Numbered from the stretch's first letter, positions 17,259 to 31,074 are shown. The stretch is 64,000 bases of DNA from Panacibacter ginsenosidivorans (GCF_007971225.1 NZ_CP042435.1:744001-808000); one strand, 5' to 3'. The notes: generated by a model from the letters alone, not told the origin. Numbers and translations are program-made.

Positions 17259-17272
17259 TATAATTCTAAACG

Positions 17273-19735
17273 ATGAGAAAAGGTATTCTGGCCTTTTTGC
17301 TTTTGCCGGCAATCATTTGTCAAGCTCAAACAAACCAAGCGCTAAAACTCTGGTACAATAAACCCGCAGGCGCTACCTGGGAAAACGCGTTACCTGTTGG
17401 AAATGGCAGGTTAGGTGCCATGATATATGGAAACGTTGATACAGAAACAGTTCAGCTGAATGAACATACACTCTGGAGTGGTAGCCCCAACCGTAATGAC
17501 AATCCCCTTGCATTGGATTCATTGGCCATCATACGTAAACTGATATTTGACGGCAAACAAAAAGAAGCAGAGCAGCTTGCAAACCGCGTCATCCTAAGTA
17601 GGAAATCACATGGACAAATGTTTGAACCGGCCGGTGAACTTCATCTTGCATTTAATGGCCATGAAAAATACAGCAATTATTACCGTGAACTGGATATTGA
17701 GAGAGCAGTTACAAAAACTTCCTACACCGTTGGCGATATAACTTATACACGGGAAACACTGGCGTCCATTCCCGACCGTGTAGTGGTAATGCAGCTAACG
17801 GCAAGCAAGCCACACAGCATTTCCTTTACTGCATTTTATTCATCACCACAGCCAAAGGTTGATGTAAAGACAACGGCTGTGAATCAACTTACTTTTTCAG
17901 GAACAACCATCGATCATGAAGGCGTTAAGGGCATGGTTAAATATAAAGGCATCGTGCAGTTCAAAACGGCAGGCGGCAGCATTTCCTCAACAGATACTTC
18001 TGTTATAGTAAAGAATGCTGATGCAGTTACGATCTATATTTCCATTGCTACCAATTTTAATAATTACAACGACATCAGTGGCAACGAAAATGAAAGAGCA
18101 GCAAATTATTTAAACAAAGCTGTTACCAAATCTTTTGCTTCCATTGAGCAGGCACATATTGCAGCATACCAGCAATATTTCAACCGTGTAAAACTTGATC
18201 TTGGTGCTGGTAAAAATTATGATCTTCCTACAGATGAGCAGTTGAAAAATTTTAACGCAACAAACGATCCGCAACTGGTAACACTGTACTACCAGTATGG
18301 ACGTTATTTATTGATCTCTTCCTCACAACCGGGCGGCCAACCTGCCAACCTGCAAGGTATCTGGAACAACAAACTTTATCCGCCATGGGACAGCAAATAC
18401 ACCATCAACATTAATGCGGAAATGAACTACTGGCCTGCGGAAAAAACAAACCTCGCAGAACTGCATGAACCATTCCTGAAGATGGTGGAAGAGATGGCCA
18501 TCACGGGCAAACAAACAGCAAAAGAAATGTATGGGGCAAGAGGCTGGATGGCGCACCACAACACGGATATCTGGCGCACTACAGGCGCAGTGGATGGTGC
18601 ATTCTGGGGCATTTGGAATAATGGCGGCGGATGGACGAGCCAGCATCTCTGGGAACATTATTTATACAATGGTGATAAAAAATATTTGACATCTGTATAT
18701 CCTGTATTAAAAGATGCAGCATTGTTCTATGTCGATTTTTTGGTAGAGCACCCAAAATATCACTGGCTGGTTTTATGTCCTGATATGTCACCCGAAAATG
18801 CACCTGCCGCACATGAAGGTTCTTCACTCGACGCGGGTGTTACCATGAGTAACCAGATTGCGTTTGATGTATTCTCCAACGTAATACAGGCAGCGGAAAT
18901 TTTACACAAAGACGCGGCCTTTGTTGATACGCTAAAACAAATGCGCAGCCGCCTGGCGCCGATGCATATTGGCCAATACGGCCAACTACAGGAGTGGCTG
19001 GATGATATAGATGACCCCAATGATCATCATCGTCATATTTCGCACTTGTATGGTTTGTTTCCTTCCAATCAAATCTCTCCTTACCGTACGCCGCAATTAT
19101 ACAGCGCAGCAAAAAATACCTTGTTACAACGTGGTGATGTATCTACCGGTTGGAGCATGGGCTGGAAGGTAAACTGGTGGGCAAAAATGTTGGATGGCAA
19201 TCATGCCTACAAGCTGATACAAAACCAGCTTACGCCGGTAGGAACCAATGAAGGCGGTGGTGGCACCTATAACAATTTATTTGATGCACATGCGCCTTTC
19301 CAGATCGATGGCAATTTTGGTTGCACTTCCGGCATAACAGAAATGCTGATGCAAAGCAGCGACGGCACGCTTTCCTTATTGCCGGCATTACCCGACGTGT
19401 GGAAGGATCATGGCAGCATCAGCGGGCTGCATGCAAGAGGCGGTTTTGAACTCGTAAGTATGGAGTGGAAAAACGGCAGCATCGTGAAAGCTGTTATCAG
19501 GTCAACATTAGGTGGCAATCTTCGGCTAAGGGTTCCGAATGTTTTAAAGTTTAGCAATGCCGCATCACTAAAAGAAGCAACAGGCAACAACAGCAATCCT
19601 TTTTACCAGACCGAAGAAACGCCTGCACCGGTCATATCACCAAAAGCAACGATCACAGCGCCGGAACTAAAAAAGACTTTTGTGTATGATATACCAACGC
19701 AGGCAGGAAAGCTGTACACATTGATTGCAGAATAG
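17273..19735 (+). CDS. Alpha-L-fucosidase, glycoside hydrolase family 95
   Basis: An 820-residue secreted enzyme with a signal peptide ending CQAQ. It has the full GH95 layout: an N-terminal beta-sandwich ([27 protein letters not shown]), an (alpha/alpha)6 barrel and a C-terminal beta domain. Candidate catalytic residues sit in [12 protein letters not shown] (~380), SPENAP (~507) and QIDGNFG (~677), the positions known for this inverting family. GH95 enzymes remove alpha-1,2-fucose from xyloglucan or other glycans; some members act on galactose. First gene of a plus-strand run of glycan enzymes (17273-27796). Confidence 0.92.
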   Translation: MRKGILAFLLLPAIICQAQTNQALKLWYNKPAGATWENALPVGNGRLGAMIYGNVDTETVQLNEHTLWSGSPNRNDNPLALDSLAIIRKLIFDGKQKEAEQLANRVILSRKSHGQMFEPAGELHLAFNGHEKYSNYYRELDIERAVTKTSYTVGDITYTRETLASIPDRVVVMQLTASKPHSISFTAFYSSPQPKVDVKTTAVNQLTFSGTTIDHEGVKGMVKYKGIVQFKTAGGSISSTDTSVIVKNADAVTIYISIATNFNNYNDISGNENERAANYLNKAVTKSFASIEQAHIAAYQQYFNRVKLDLGAGKNYDLPTDEQLKNFNATNDPQLVTLYYQYGRYLLISSSQPGGQPANLQGIWNNKLYPPWDSKYTININAEMNYWPAEKTNLAELHEPFLKMVEEMAITGKQTAKEMYGARGWMAHHNTDIWRTTGAVDGAFWGIWNNGGGWTSQHLWEHYLYNGDKKYLTSVYPVLKDAALFYVDFLVEHPKYHWLVLCPDMSPENAPAAHEGSSLDAGVTMSNQIAFDVFSNVIQAAEILHKDAAFVDTLKQMRSRLAPMHIGQYGQLQEWLDDIDDPNDHHRHISHLYGLFPSNQISPYRTPQLYSAAKNTLLQRGDVSTGWSMGWKVNWWAKMLDGNHAYKLIQNQLTPVGTNEGGGGTYNNLFDAHAPFQIDGNFGCTSGITEMLMQSSDGTLSLLPALPDVWKDHGSISGLHARGGFELVSMEWKNGSIVKAVIRSTLGGNLRLRVPNVLKFSNAASLKEATGNNSNPFYQTEETPAPVISPKATITAPELKKTFVYDIPTQAGKLYTLIAE

Positions 19736-19795
19736 AAAACTATGAATGCTTCGCGGATTTTTATGGACTTAGCTGCATTGCTACTATCATCTGCT

Positions 19796-19815
19796 GTTGT
19801 GTCACTCACTTGTAC
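19796..19815 (-). repeat. Dispersed core repeat, copy 11 (GTGACAC form)
   Basis: GTTGTGTCACTCACTTGTAC, with the left flank CTTAGCTGCATTGCTACTAT shared with copy 16 at 27903. Left member of a mixed-class inverted pair. Confidence 0.9.
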
Positions 19816-19839
19816 TTGTTGCTCAAGACTGGGCTGAGT

Positions 19840-19859
19840 GTTGAAGAGTGCGACGCAAC
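19840..19859 (+). repeat. Dispersed core repeat, copy 12 (TGCGACGCA form)
   Basis: GTTGAAGAGTGCGACGCAAC. Right member of the pair with 19796; the two belong to different core forms. Confidence 0.8.
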
Positions 19860-19914
19860 GATGTCTCATAGTAATAATTCAGCTGGGTACATCATAACAA
19901 AAATAAAATACTAA

Positions 19915-23036
<3,122 letters not shown>

Positions 23037-23077
23037 AATAAGTTAGTAAGTTGGAATTGCTACCATGAAAAACTACC

Positions 23078-23090
23078 GTACAAGTGAGAC
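23078..23090 (+). repeat. Dispersed core repeat, copy 13 (truncated)
   Basis: GTACAAGTGAGAC only, followed at once by the small hairpin CTTCTTCC-acc-GGAAGAAG (23091-23109). The 3' half of the core is lost. Confidence 0.55.
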
Positions 23091-23226
23091 CTTCTTCCAC
23101 CGGAAGAAGCTAGACAAGAGGTTCTAACCTAAGTGTTGCAGTTGGTAAACAAATAATTCATCAGTCAACACTTCGTGTTTTCGAATAGTAATAAAGTAAA
23201 GATGATAACCATATAAAATTTTATTG

Positions 23227-25347
23227 ATGCAAAAGAAACTTTTGAAAAGACTATTTGGGATTGCAGGATTTTTGAGTTGCATTATTTTAGGTGTGAATGC
23301 CCAAAAAACTACACTTACACTTGATGCAGGAAAACCCGGTGCCGGTGTAAGCCCGATGTTGTATGGATTGATGACCGAAGAGATCAATCATTCCTATGAT
23401 GGCGGCTTATATGCTGAGCTAATCCGCAACCGCATTTTCAAAGACAGCAAAACAACACCGGAAGGATGGAGCCTTGTGAAAGATAATGCAGCCGACGGTG
23501 CAGATATAAAACTCATGGCTGCGAACGAAGACAATATTCCTTATGACGAAAGAAGGCATGCTATCAATGGCGCACTTTCCACGTGTTTGAGGCTTACGGT
23601 TGAAAAAGCATCGGGCAGGGTTGGCATTGCCAATGAAGGTTATTGGGGAATACCTGTAAAGCCGGCAACAACTTACAAGGCATCGTTCTATATGAAAGGT
23701 ACAGAGCGCTCTGAACCTTTTCGCTGGCCATGGGAACCAAAGCCAAACACGCCGAAGCTTCCTGATATTCCAAATAACACACCCGGCCCCATAACTGTTT
23801 CCATTGAAAGTAATGATGGCAAAACGGTATATGCGTCGGGCACCATCAATCTTGAAAAAAGTATTTACTGGAAGAAGTATGAACTGACTTTAACAACAGC
23901 CGCTAATATTCAGCCCACAAAAGATGCACGCTTTGTTATTTCAACTGATCGCACCGGTTTGTATTACTTTAATCTTGTTTCATTATTTCCGCCGACCTAT
24001 AACAATCGCGATAACGGCAACAGGCAGGATTTGATGCAGATGTTGGTTGATATGAAACCAAAATTCCTGCGGTTCCCCGGAGGTAATTTTTTAGAAGGGC
24101 CATTAATCACCGATGCATTTCCCTGGAAAACAACACTGGGTATGTTGGAAAACAGGCCGGGGCATAATGGTTCCTGGGGTTACCGTGCTTCTGATGGCAT
24201 GGGCTTGCTTGAGTTTTTGGAATGGTGCGAAGATATGGGTGCCGAGCCGGTGCTGGCTTTGTACGCCGGTTATTCTTTACAAGGCGATCATGTGGATGCA
24301 GGCCCTTTATTAAAGCCATATATTGATGATGCACTGGATGAAATTGAATATGTTACCGGCGATGCCTCGACTTACTGGGGCGCCAAACGTGTTGCCGATG
24401 GGCATCCCGCACCATTCAAACTTACTTATGTTGAAATAGGGAATGAAGATTGGTTCGACAGGAGCAACAGCTATGACGGAAGGTTTAAACAATTCAGGGA
24501 AGCTATTGAAGCGAAGTATCCAAAACTCACCTGCATCTCTACGATACCGGCAACGCAATATCCTTCTATGAGTGTAAAAGGCAAAGAGGCTGCAGTAGTG
24601 GATGAACATTATTACCGCAACTCCTGGGATATGTGGGAGAACGCTTCTCAATATGATAAATATGACCGCAACGGCCCTAAAATTTTTGTGGGCGAATGGG
24701 CAACACGTGAAGGGCTGCCAACAACAAATTTAAATGCTGCATTAGGTGATGCAGCGTGGATGACGGGCATGGAGCGCAATGCAGATATTATCATCATGTC
24801 TTGCTATGCGCCACTGTTTGTAAACGTAAGTAAAGATTCAGCAACAGGCAGAAGAGCATGGCAGTGGGATTCTGACCTGATAGGTTATGATGCACTGAAC
24901 AGCTATGGTTCACCATCTTATTACGTGCAGCAATTGTTTAATCATTATCTCGGTAATAAAATTGTGCCGGCGACATTTGAAAATGTACCTCTGCAAAACA
25001 GGCCGCTTACCAAAAAAGACAGTGCAGATGGCATAAAAATTAAAACTGTTCCCACCCTGTTTTATTCTGCAACAAGGAATGATGCAACCGGAGTTATTTA
25101 TCTTAAGATTGTAAATACGTCAGCAAAAAAACAAACCATACAAATTAATCTTACTGGTGCTGATAAAGTTCAGCCGGAAGCAACAATGGTCGTTGTAAAA
25201 GGCAATAATCCGGATGATACAAATACAATAACTGACCGCGAAAATATTCTGCCGGTTACATCAACTATAAAAGGTATTAAAACCTCTTTTACAAGGGTGT
25301 TTGATCCTTATTCGGTAAACATACTTGAGTTAAAAACAAGTAAATAA
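23227..25347 (+). CDS. Alpha-L-arabinofuranosidase, glycoside hydrolase family 51
   Basis: About 706 residues with a signal peptide ending LGVNAQ. It starts with the GH51-typical GAGVSPMLYGLMTEEINHSYDGG, then a carbohydrate-binding-like insertion (~130-240). The TIM barrel carries RFPGGNFLEG, the acid/base Glu in YVEIGNEDWFD (~406) and the nucleophile Glu in FVGEWATREG (~488). A C-terminal beta-sandwich ends the protein. It removes arabinose side chains from arabinoxylan or arabinan. The ATG at 23227 is used in preference to a TTG just before it. Confidence 0.9.
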   Translation: MQKKLLKRLFGIAGFLSCIILGVNAQKTTLTLDAGKPGAGVSPMLYGLMTEEINHSYDGGLYAELIRNRIFKDSKTTPEGWSLVKDNAADGADIKLMAANEDNIPYDERRHAINGALSTCLRLTVEKASGRVGIANEGYWGIPVKPATTYKASFYMKGTERSEPFRWPWEPKPNTPKLPDIPNNTPGPITVSIESNDGKTVYASGTINLEKSIYWKKYELTLTTAANIQPTKDARFVISTDRTGLYYFNLVSLFPPTYNNRDNGNRQDLMQMLVDMKPKFLRFPGGNFLEGPLITDAFPWKTTLGMLENRPGHNGSWGYRASDGMGLLEFLEWCEDMGAEPVLALYAGYSLQGDHVDAGPLLKPYIDDALDEIEYVTGDASTYWGAKRVADGHPAPFKLTYVEIGNEDWFDRSNSYDGRFKQFREAIEAKYPKLTCISTIPATQYPSMSVKGKEAAVVDEHYYRNSWDMWENASQYDKYDRNGPKIFVGEWATREGLPTTNLNAALGDAAWMTGMERNADIIIMSCYAPLFVNVSKDSATGRRAWQWDSDLIGYDALNSYGSPSYYVQQLFNHYLGNKIVPATFENVPLQNRPLTKKDSADGIKIKTVPTLFYSATRNDATGVIYLKIVNTSAKKQTIQINLTGADKVQPEATMVVVKGNNPDDTNTITDRENILPVTSTIKGIKTSFTRVFDPYSVNILELKTSK

Positions 25348-25447
25348 AATTGATCTGGAATTCAGTTTTTAAAAAAGTGGAAATAAATAAAACACACTGG
25401 TGCAGCAAGATGCATGTTACCAGCTTTAGTAGCTTATGGCATCCACT

Positions 25448-25467
25448 GTTGCGTCGCATTCCGTTCA
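25448..25467 (-). repeat. Dispersed core repeat, copy 14 (diverged, TGCGACGCA form)
   Basis: GTTGCGTCGCATTCCGTTCA, with a well-conserved left flank (ACCAGCTTTAGTAGC, TATGGCATC). Left member of an inverted pair with 25580. Confidence 0.7.
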
Positions 25468-25579
25468 TCGTTCTGATTATAAATTGAGCTTGTATTATTT
25501 GTTGCCTGTAGACATGAAGATGAAGTGATTGCTCACTTATTTGTTGATTTAGTTTCTGGTGTTCGCGAACCTCCGTTGT

Positions 25580-25594
25580 CGGTTTGCGACGCAA
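25580..25594 (+). repeat. Dispersed core repeat, copy 15 (half copy)
   Basis: Only the TGCGACGCAAG half is kept, followed by GAACGATGCCATG. The two copies flank ~110 bp in the 25348-25711 gap, which holds nothing else recognisable. Confidence 0.7.
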
Positions 25595-25711
25595 GGAACG
25601 ATGCCATGTAAAAATGCAGCTGGTATCAAAAAATTCTTTGAGTACTTTACAAAAAAATCAGTAGTGTTTAAACACAAATCAATGGAAAGAAATAACTCAG
25701 GCAATGATCTC

Positions 25712-27796
25712 ATGAAAAGAAAAATTATTACTGCTTTACTGATATTTATTTATCCTGTTATGGTTGTTTACGGGCAGGCAGATGCACCGCCGCCTTGTGG
25801 TCCATTGCCTTCCGCCAACCAGTTAAGCTGGCAGCAAATGGAATACTATGCTTTTGTACATTTTTCTGTAAATACCTACACTGATATGTCGTGGGGATTT
25901 GGAAATGAAGACCCAAAAATATTTAACCCAACACAATTGGATTGCATGCAGTGGGCACGCATTTGCAAAGAAGCCGGCATGAAAGGAGTTATACTTACTG
26001 CCAAGCACCACAGTGGCTTTTGTCTCTGGCCTTCAAAGTATACTGAGTACTCTGTAAAAAATTGTCCATGGAAAAATGGCAAAGGAGATATTGTGCGTGA
26101 CATGTCTGATGCATGTAAAGCCTATGGCCTGAAGTTTGGCATTTATCTTTCACCATGGGACAGAAACAGCGCTGACTATGGCAAGCCCGAATACATTACT
26201 TACTTCCGTAACCAATTAAAAGAATTGCTCACGAACTACGGCGATATTTTTGAGATATGGTTTGATGGCGCCAATGGCGGCTCGGGATATTATGGCGGCG
26301 CCAATGAAACCAGGAAGATAGATGCCAAAACATATTACGATTGGCCGGAAACTTATAAACTGGTCAGATCCCTGCAACCAAATATTGTAATATGGAATGA
26401 TGGCGGTGACAGGGCAGACTTACGTTGGGTGGGTACCGAAGCTGGTTATGTAGGTGAAACAAACTGGAGTCTTTTGAACAAAACCGGGGACGTACCTGAA
26501 AACATGCTGCGCAATGGCGTTGAAACCGGTGATACATGGGTGCCCGGGGAAGTAAACACATCGATAAGACCTGAATGGTTCTATCATCCAAAAGAAGATG
26601 GAAAAGTAAAAACATTGCCACAGCTGATGGATATTTATTATAATTCGGTTGGAAGGAATGCAACGTTACTGATGAATTTTCCGATAATGCCAAACGGCTT
26701 AATTAATGAAAAAGACGAGAAGGCAGCGCTCGGTTTCGCACAAGCGGTAAAAGATGCATTTGCGATTAATCTTGCAAAAAATGCACACGCGCAAGCTTCA
26801 GATGTGCGTGGTAAAAATGCAATGTATAGTGCCGAAAAAGTTTTAGATGGCAATAAAGACACTTACTGGGCCACGGATGATAGTATCAAATCAGCATCAC
26901 TAACGATTGATTTTGGAAGGATTGTTTCCTTCAACCGCTTTTTAGTACAGGAATATATACCACTTGGGCAACGTGTAAAATCTTTTACCATAGAGGCATT
27001 GGTAAAAGGCGAATGGAAATTACTCGATAAACAAACAACGATCGGGTATAAGCGGATCCTTCGTTTTCCAACTGTTGCAACAACAAAATTGAGATTTACT
27101 ATAACGGATGCAAAAGCATGTCCGCTTATTTCAAATATTGAAGTATATAATGCACCGCAGATATTAACGCCCCCTCTAATAATACGGGAGCAATCCGGTA
27201 AAGTACGCATCATTCCCGCCGATCCGGAATCTGAAATATTCTATACACTGGATGGCAGCATACCTACAATAAATGCCCGCCGGTATACAGGCCTTGTAGA
27301 AACGGGTGAAGGAAAAGCCGAAGTAAAGGCAATGGCGTACAATGCTGTTACGGGTAAAAGCAGCACCGTTACTGCAGAGAAATTTGATATATCGAAAAGG
27401 AAGTGGAAGATATTGGGAACGGAAGATAGCAATGCCCATGCAATTATTGATGGACTGGAAAGTTCATCATGGCATCAACAACAGGATGCAAAAATGCCCG
27501 TTGATCTTGTAATTGACTTAGGCAAAACAGAAAGGCTTAGTGGTTTCAGGTATTTGCCTGACCAGAACTGGTGGGCAAATGGCATTGTTAGCAATTACGA
27601 ATTTTATATTTCAACCGATAATGATCAGTGGCAACTTGCGGACTCCGGGGAGTTTTCAAATATTAAAAACAACCCGTTGTGGCAAACCAAATCTTTTAAA
27701 CCGGTTAATGCACGTTACATAAAATTTCGTGCCTTGGCTAATACGCAAAATGACAATGCTGTAGGGTATGCCGAGATAGATGTTATTACTGAATAG
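25712..27796 (+). CDS. Alpha-L-fucosidase GH29 with two F5/8 type C domains
   Basis: About 694 residues with signal peptide MKRKIITALLIFIYPVMVVY. The GH29 barrel has HHSGFCLWPSKYTEYSV and the nucleophile Asp in IWFDGANGG (~183). It is followed by an F5/8C discoidin domain (~345-490), a chitobiase/CHB_HEX-like segment (FYTLDGSIPTINARRYTG) and a second F5/8C domain (to the end). It hydrolyses terminal fucose and binds sugar through its C-terminal domains. The frame is open further upstream through a repeat remnant, so the start at the signal peptide is preferred. It closes the glycan run. Confidence 0.9.
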   Translation: MKRKIITALLIFIYPVMVVYGQADAPPPCGPLPSANQLSWQQMEYYAFVHFSVNTYTDMSWGFGNEDPKIFNPTQLDCMQWARICKEAGMKGVILTAKHHSGFCLWPSKYTEYSVKNCPWKNGKGDIVRDMSDACKAYGLKFGIYLSPWDRNSADYGKPEYITYFRNQLKELLTNYGDIFEIWFDGANGGSGYYGGANETRKIDAKTYYDWPETYKLVRSLQPNIVIWNDGGDRADLRWVGTEAGYVGETNWSLLNKTGDVPENMLRNGVETGDTWVPGEVNTSIRPEWFYHPKEDGKVKTLPQLMDIYYNSVGRNATLLMNFPIMPNGLINEKDEKAALGFAQAVKDAFAINLAKNAHAQASDVRGKNAMYSAEKVLDGNKDTYWATDDSIKSASLTIDFGRIVSFNRFLVQEYIPLGQRVKSFTIEALVKGEWKLLDKQTTIGYKRILRFPTVATTKLRFTITDAKACPLISNIEVYNAPQILTPPLIIREQSGKVRIIPADPESEIFYTLDGSIPTINARRYTGLVETGEGKAEVKAMAYNAVTGKSSTVTAEKFDISKRKWKILGTEDSNAHAIIDGLESSSWHQQQDAKMPVDLVIDLGKTERLSGFRYLPDQNWWANGIVSNYEFYISTDNDQWQLADSGEFSNIKNNPLWQTKSFKPVNARYIKFRALANTQNDNAVGYAEIDVITE

Positions 27797-27902
27797 CATC
27801 TGGTCATCTTTCGGTATTCGATAGTACAGGTTAAAATAATTGCGGATAATAACAGAAGTTATTTTTCTTTTGTGCTTAGCTGCATTGCTACTATCATCGC
27901 CG

Positions 27903-27922
27903 GTTGTGTCACTCACTTGTAC
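27903..27922 (-). repeat. Dispersed core repeat, copy 16 (GTGACAC form)
   Basis: GTTGTGTCACTCACTTGTAC, with a left flank (CTTAGCTGCATTGCTACTAT) identical to that of copy 11. Confidence 0.9.
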
Positions 27923-28012
27923 TGCATAATACGTATCGTCATAGCAAAGACTACAGCAGAGATTTGTGTGCAGCCCCGGCTATCTTTTAAACATCAAAAT
28001 TCAATAACACAA

Positions 28013-28078
28013 TACAACTAATTTCCGAAACCACTAATGTGGCTTTTTACATACCATTTTTGACGAGTCAACCTTTTA
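28013..28078 (+). repeat. 65-bp repeat shared with 32156-32222
   Basis: Both copies contain ATACAACTAATTYCC, then AAACCA, AATGTGG, TTTT and ACATACCATTTT, and end near CCTTTT. It lies ~115 bp upstream of the frameshifted small gene. Confidence 0.7.
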
Positions 28079-28193
28079 GTTACTCAACTCCCCGCATAGT
28101 CTGTGCCTTTGACAAATATCAATATTTCCGATGACGACAGTCATTGCGCAAAAAGCCTTGATATTAAATATTTGCAGTGTAATATAAAGGGAT

Positions 28194-28368
28194 ATGAAAT
28201 TTGAATATTTAAAGAGTGACTTATTAACCGAACTGAAAAAAAAAACAGGAAAAATATACCAGGGCTTTTGATAAAGGTTCTTTTGAAGAACTTGGATATA
28301 TCATGCAAAAAATAAACAGTATACAATCTGCACTTTTTGAATTTATGGATATAGTGGAAGTAGTATAA
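28194..28368 (+). pseudogene. Small coiled-coil gene with a one-base frameshift in a run of ten A
   Basis: The frame opens MKFEYLKSDLLTELKKK and then hits the A10 run at 28236-28245. Read with nine A it continues QEKYTRAFDKGSFEELGYIM, then QKINSIQSALFEFMDIVEVV and a stop at 28366. Read with ten A it stops after 25 residues. The total length (175 nt) is one base over a multiple of three. The full reading is about 57 residues and parallels the intact gene at 28473 in length and pattern. It may be a pseudogene, a phase-variable gene, transcriptional slippage or a sequencing error. Confidence 0.6.
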
Positions 28369-28472
28369 AAATATTTTTTTGGGGGATGTCGAAAAACGGA
28401 CCGGTTAACACTGGTCCTTCATTTCACTTTATATGATTTCATTAAGATTACCGGGTTAAAACAATTAGCGTT

Positions 28473-28679
28473 ATGAGACTACAAAATTTTATTTCCATGC
28501 TCACTTCACAGTTAAAAGAAGAAGAGTACTGCTATGATGCTGCTGTGAGAGCTAAAAACTTTTTTCTGGTAAATAAAATAATGCAGCGCATCACGTCATT
28601 AAAAAAGGCAATTGATAAAACAACTATGCACAGCAATGAAAGCTTATATGTATCGCAGATAAAATTTCAATTGCTCTAA
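28473..28679 (+). CDS. Small helical protein, paralogue of the frameshifted gene at 28194
   Basis: A 68-residue, predominantly helical, charged protein starting MRLQNFISMLTSQLKEEEYC. It parallels the repaired neighbour: MRLQ/MKFE, LTSQLKEE/LLTELKKK, NKIMQRITSLKKAI/GYIMQKINSIQSAL. A terminator-like hairpin follows at 28755. The function is unknown; the pair look like a tandem duplication. Confidence 0.58.
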   Translation: MRLQNFISMLTSQLKEEEYCYDAAVRAKNFFLVNKIMQRITSLKKAIDKTTMHSNESLYVSQIKFQLL

Positions 28680-28754
28680 ACAGAACCTCCCGGTTGAGGT
28701 GAGGCTTATATTGTTGGGAGTAATAAATCCAGCCCGTTTGCTACCTGAAAACAC

Positions 28755-28790
28755 AATAAACCTTTGTTCATACAGAGGTTTTATTTGTTT
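28755..28790 (+). terminator. Possible intrinsic terminator after the small helical gene
   Basis: AATAAACCT and AGGTTTTATT pair around a loop containing TTGTTCATACAG, followed by TTGTTTG. Confidence 0.5.
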
Positions 28791-28867
28791 GCAAGAGAAG
28801 GATTAAAAAACTTTGAGCAGGTTTTGTTGCATACTAAGTTTATTTTTTTAGTTATTATGATCACATC

Positions 28868-30686
28868 AGAGGCAAGATAACCGTAAATGTAGATCCCTCC
28901 CCTTGTTTACTTATAAATGATATATTTCCACCTAATAACTCAACATATTTTTTTACAATGAACTGAATAGATTGCCCTTTTTTCAATATATCGTGTTTAC
29001 TCCTTCCATAATTTTAACAGCTAGGTCCTGTAGACTTAAGCTTTCATTTATTATTTCCACTGCACCCTGTTCTAACTTTTCAACAGAAAGAAAGTCATTT
29101 AAAATATCTACAAGCGTTACTATTGAAGATTTAACACGATCAATGTGTTTCTTTCTTTTTTCTTCATCTTCCTGTTTATTATATGCCTCAATAAGTGAAA
29201 CACTGGAAAGAATCGTACTTAACGGAGTACGCAATTCGTGAGATGCAACGGCAACAAAACGAGACTTCTGTTGACTTAACTCTTGTTCTCTTTCCAGCGA
29301 TTGCCTTAGCTGCTGTGTTCTTTCGGTAACCCTTTTTTCCAGTAAAGCATTTGTTTGTTCTAACGCTTCGTACAATTTGCAACGTGTAACAAAACTTTCT
29401 GCTTTCTGTGCGTATAGATTCATTTTGTTAAGGTCACTTGTTGAAAATATAACAGGAGAAGAAAAATGTATAGATATCATACCGATGGGTAAACCATCCT
29501 GCCCCATTAATGGAGTAGAAAGTACTGAACGAAACCTGGAATTACGGGCAATAACACGGTGGGGAGCGAATAAAGCGTCTCTTTCTGTATCTTCTATTAC
29601 TATCTGGCGCTTTGTTTTTAATGCCCGTCCACAAGCAGACTCATCGTTTGCAGAAACTTCTTTGAAATAATCCAGGAATTTTTTATCGAAGCCCTTTTGC
29701 GCAGCAATGGTCAACACTTGCTTTTCGCTATCGAAAAACTGGATATTCCCTTTATCAGCGCCCATTAGTTGCATCGCAGTGTTAAGTATTTCTTCGAGAC
29801 CTTGCTGCATATTATTAATACCTGAAAGCCGGGTACCGGACTTGTTAAGATAAATAAGGAATGCTGTCTCTTCTTCCAGTAAAGATTGCTTTCTCTGCAG
29901 TTCCTCTTCATCTTTTTTTTGTTGTGTTATATCGATGCTTAATGTAGTCAGTTGGCCAGGCTTCAGTGAATAAAAACTGTGATCAAACCAGCGCCCCAGG
30001 GATTGTATATATTGCTGGCACCTGATATTTTCACCAGTTAATTCAACCCGCTGAATGATTTCAATTAATGTCTCATCCAATGGCCCAAAAAATTCACTTC
30101 GCAGGTGTCCTATTATTTCATGGCGTGGTTTCCCTATAATTTTTTCTGTAGCAGGGTTTACTTCAAGAAAAAGCAAATCAGTTATGTGGCCATTGTTGTT
30201 CTTTATAATTTGCTGCTGAATAAAAAATTCATGAATTCCTTCAAAAATTAAGCGATACTCTTTTTCACTTTGTTTTGCGTGTTCCTCCGCCTTTATTCTT
30301 TCTGTAATGTCTGTTACAAATGCAATAGCTTTTCTCCCGCCTTCCAGTTCATAATATCCCAGGCTGATTTCTACAGGAAAACTGGATCCATTTTTTTTAC
30401 GCGCAAACAGGTTAAGTCCATATCCCATTGGCCTTGCCCTGGGATCTGCAAAATAATGATCCCTGTGTTGCACATGCCTCTTTTTAAGAGCCTCCGGTAT
30501 TAAAACTTCCACCCGTTTACCATGCAGCTCAGATTTTTTGTATCCAAATATTTTTTCACTGCAGGGATTTGCAAGTTGAATATACCCGTCAGTATCAACC
30601 ACCAAAATACCCACAGTTGCATGTTTGAACAAAGCGTAGAAACTGGCTTCACCAGCAAGTGTTATCAGGGATGAATCGGGGCTCAT
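28868..30686 (-). pseudogene. PAS-PAS-GAF histidine kinase lacking its ATPase domain
   Basis: The open frame (28983-30686, 567 residues) has two PAS domains (~10-135, 145-260), a GAF domain (~290-440), a coiled coil and a HisKA motif (ASHELRTPL, ~490). It stops at VNTIY. In another frame just after the stop (28868-28982), DILKKGQSIQ runs straight into FIVKKYVELLGGNISFI and SKQGEGSTFTVILPL, the first and last parts of a HATPase domain. The N, G1 and F boxes between them (roughly 85 residues) are missing. So the gene has both a frameshift and an internal deletion. The sensor part could still be made as a truncated protein. Confidence 0.75.
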
Positions 30687-31074
30687 TTTTTACAAATAAC
30701 TAAAAGGTTTATATTGGCTATTGGACTGCTGGCTTATTCAAAAAAATTAGCAGGATAGCTTTGTTGTCTTCTTTAGGTTGGAATAATAGCAGGGGACTAT
30801 TCTATAAAAATAAAAAAAAATGTCTAAAAAATCAAATCAGATATGCCCTTTTTTCCAAACGAAATCATGAAAAACGCCAACTTTTTTTTACTAAATAAGT
30901 TGATTATTACTGCAAATAAATTGTAGAAAAGTAAAAATCGATCTTTATTGGCAATGGATTAGTGATACAAAGGCCCTTAGCGCAGAAAGATAAGTTTAAC
31001 AGGAGTTGCATCAGCCCAGGGATAAGTAGCATTTTATCTAAACAACCAGTCTTCATTTCATGATTTCAATTTAA
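30687..31074. other. Gene-free interval of 388 bp
   Basis: AT-rich sequence between the kinase start and the desaturase stop. It should hold the kinase promoter, but I see no convincing -7 element, repeat core or hairpin. Confidence 0.5.

Noticed and set aside
23091-23109. Hairpin CTTCTTCC-acc-GGAAGAAG as a terminator
   Set aside because: There is no T tract after it; it may only mark where the truncated repeat was broken.
25559-25711. N-terminal extension of the GH29 fucosidase
   Set aside because: It is translated from a repeat remnant, and a normal signal peptide starts at 25712.
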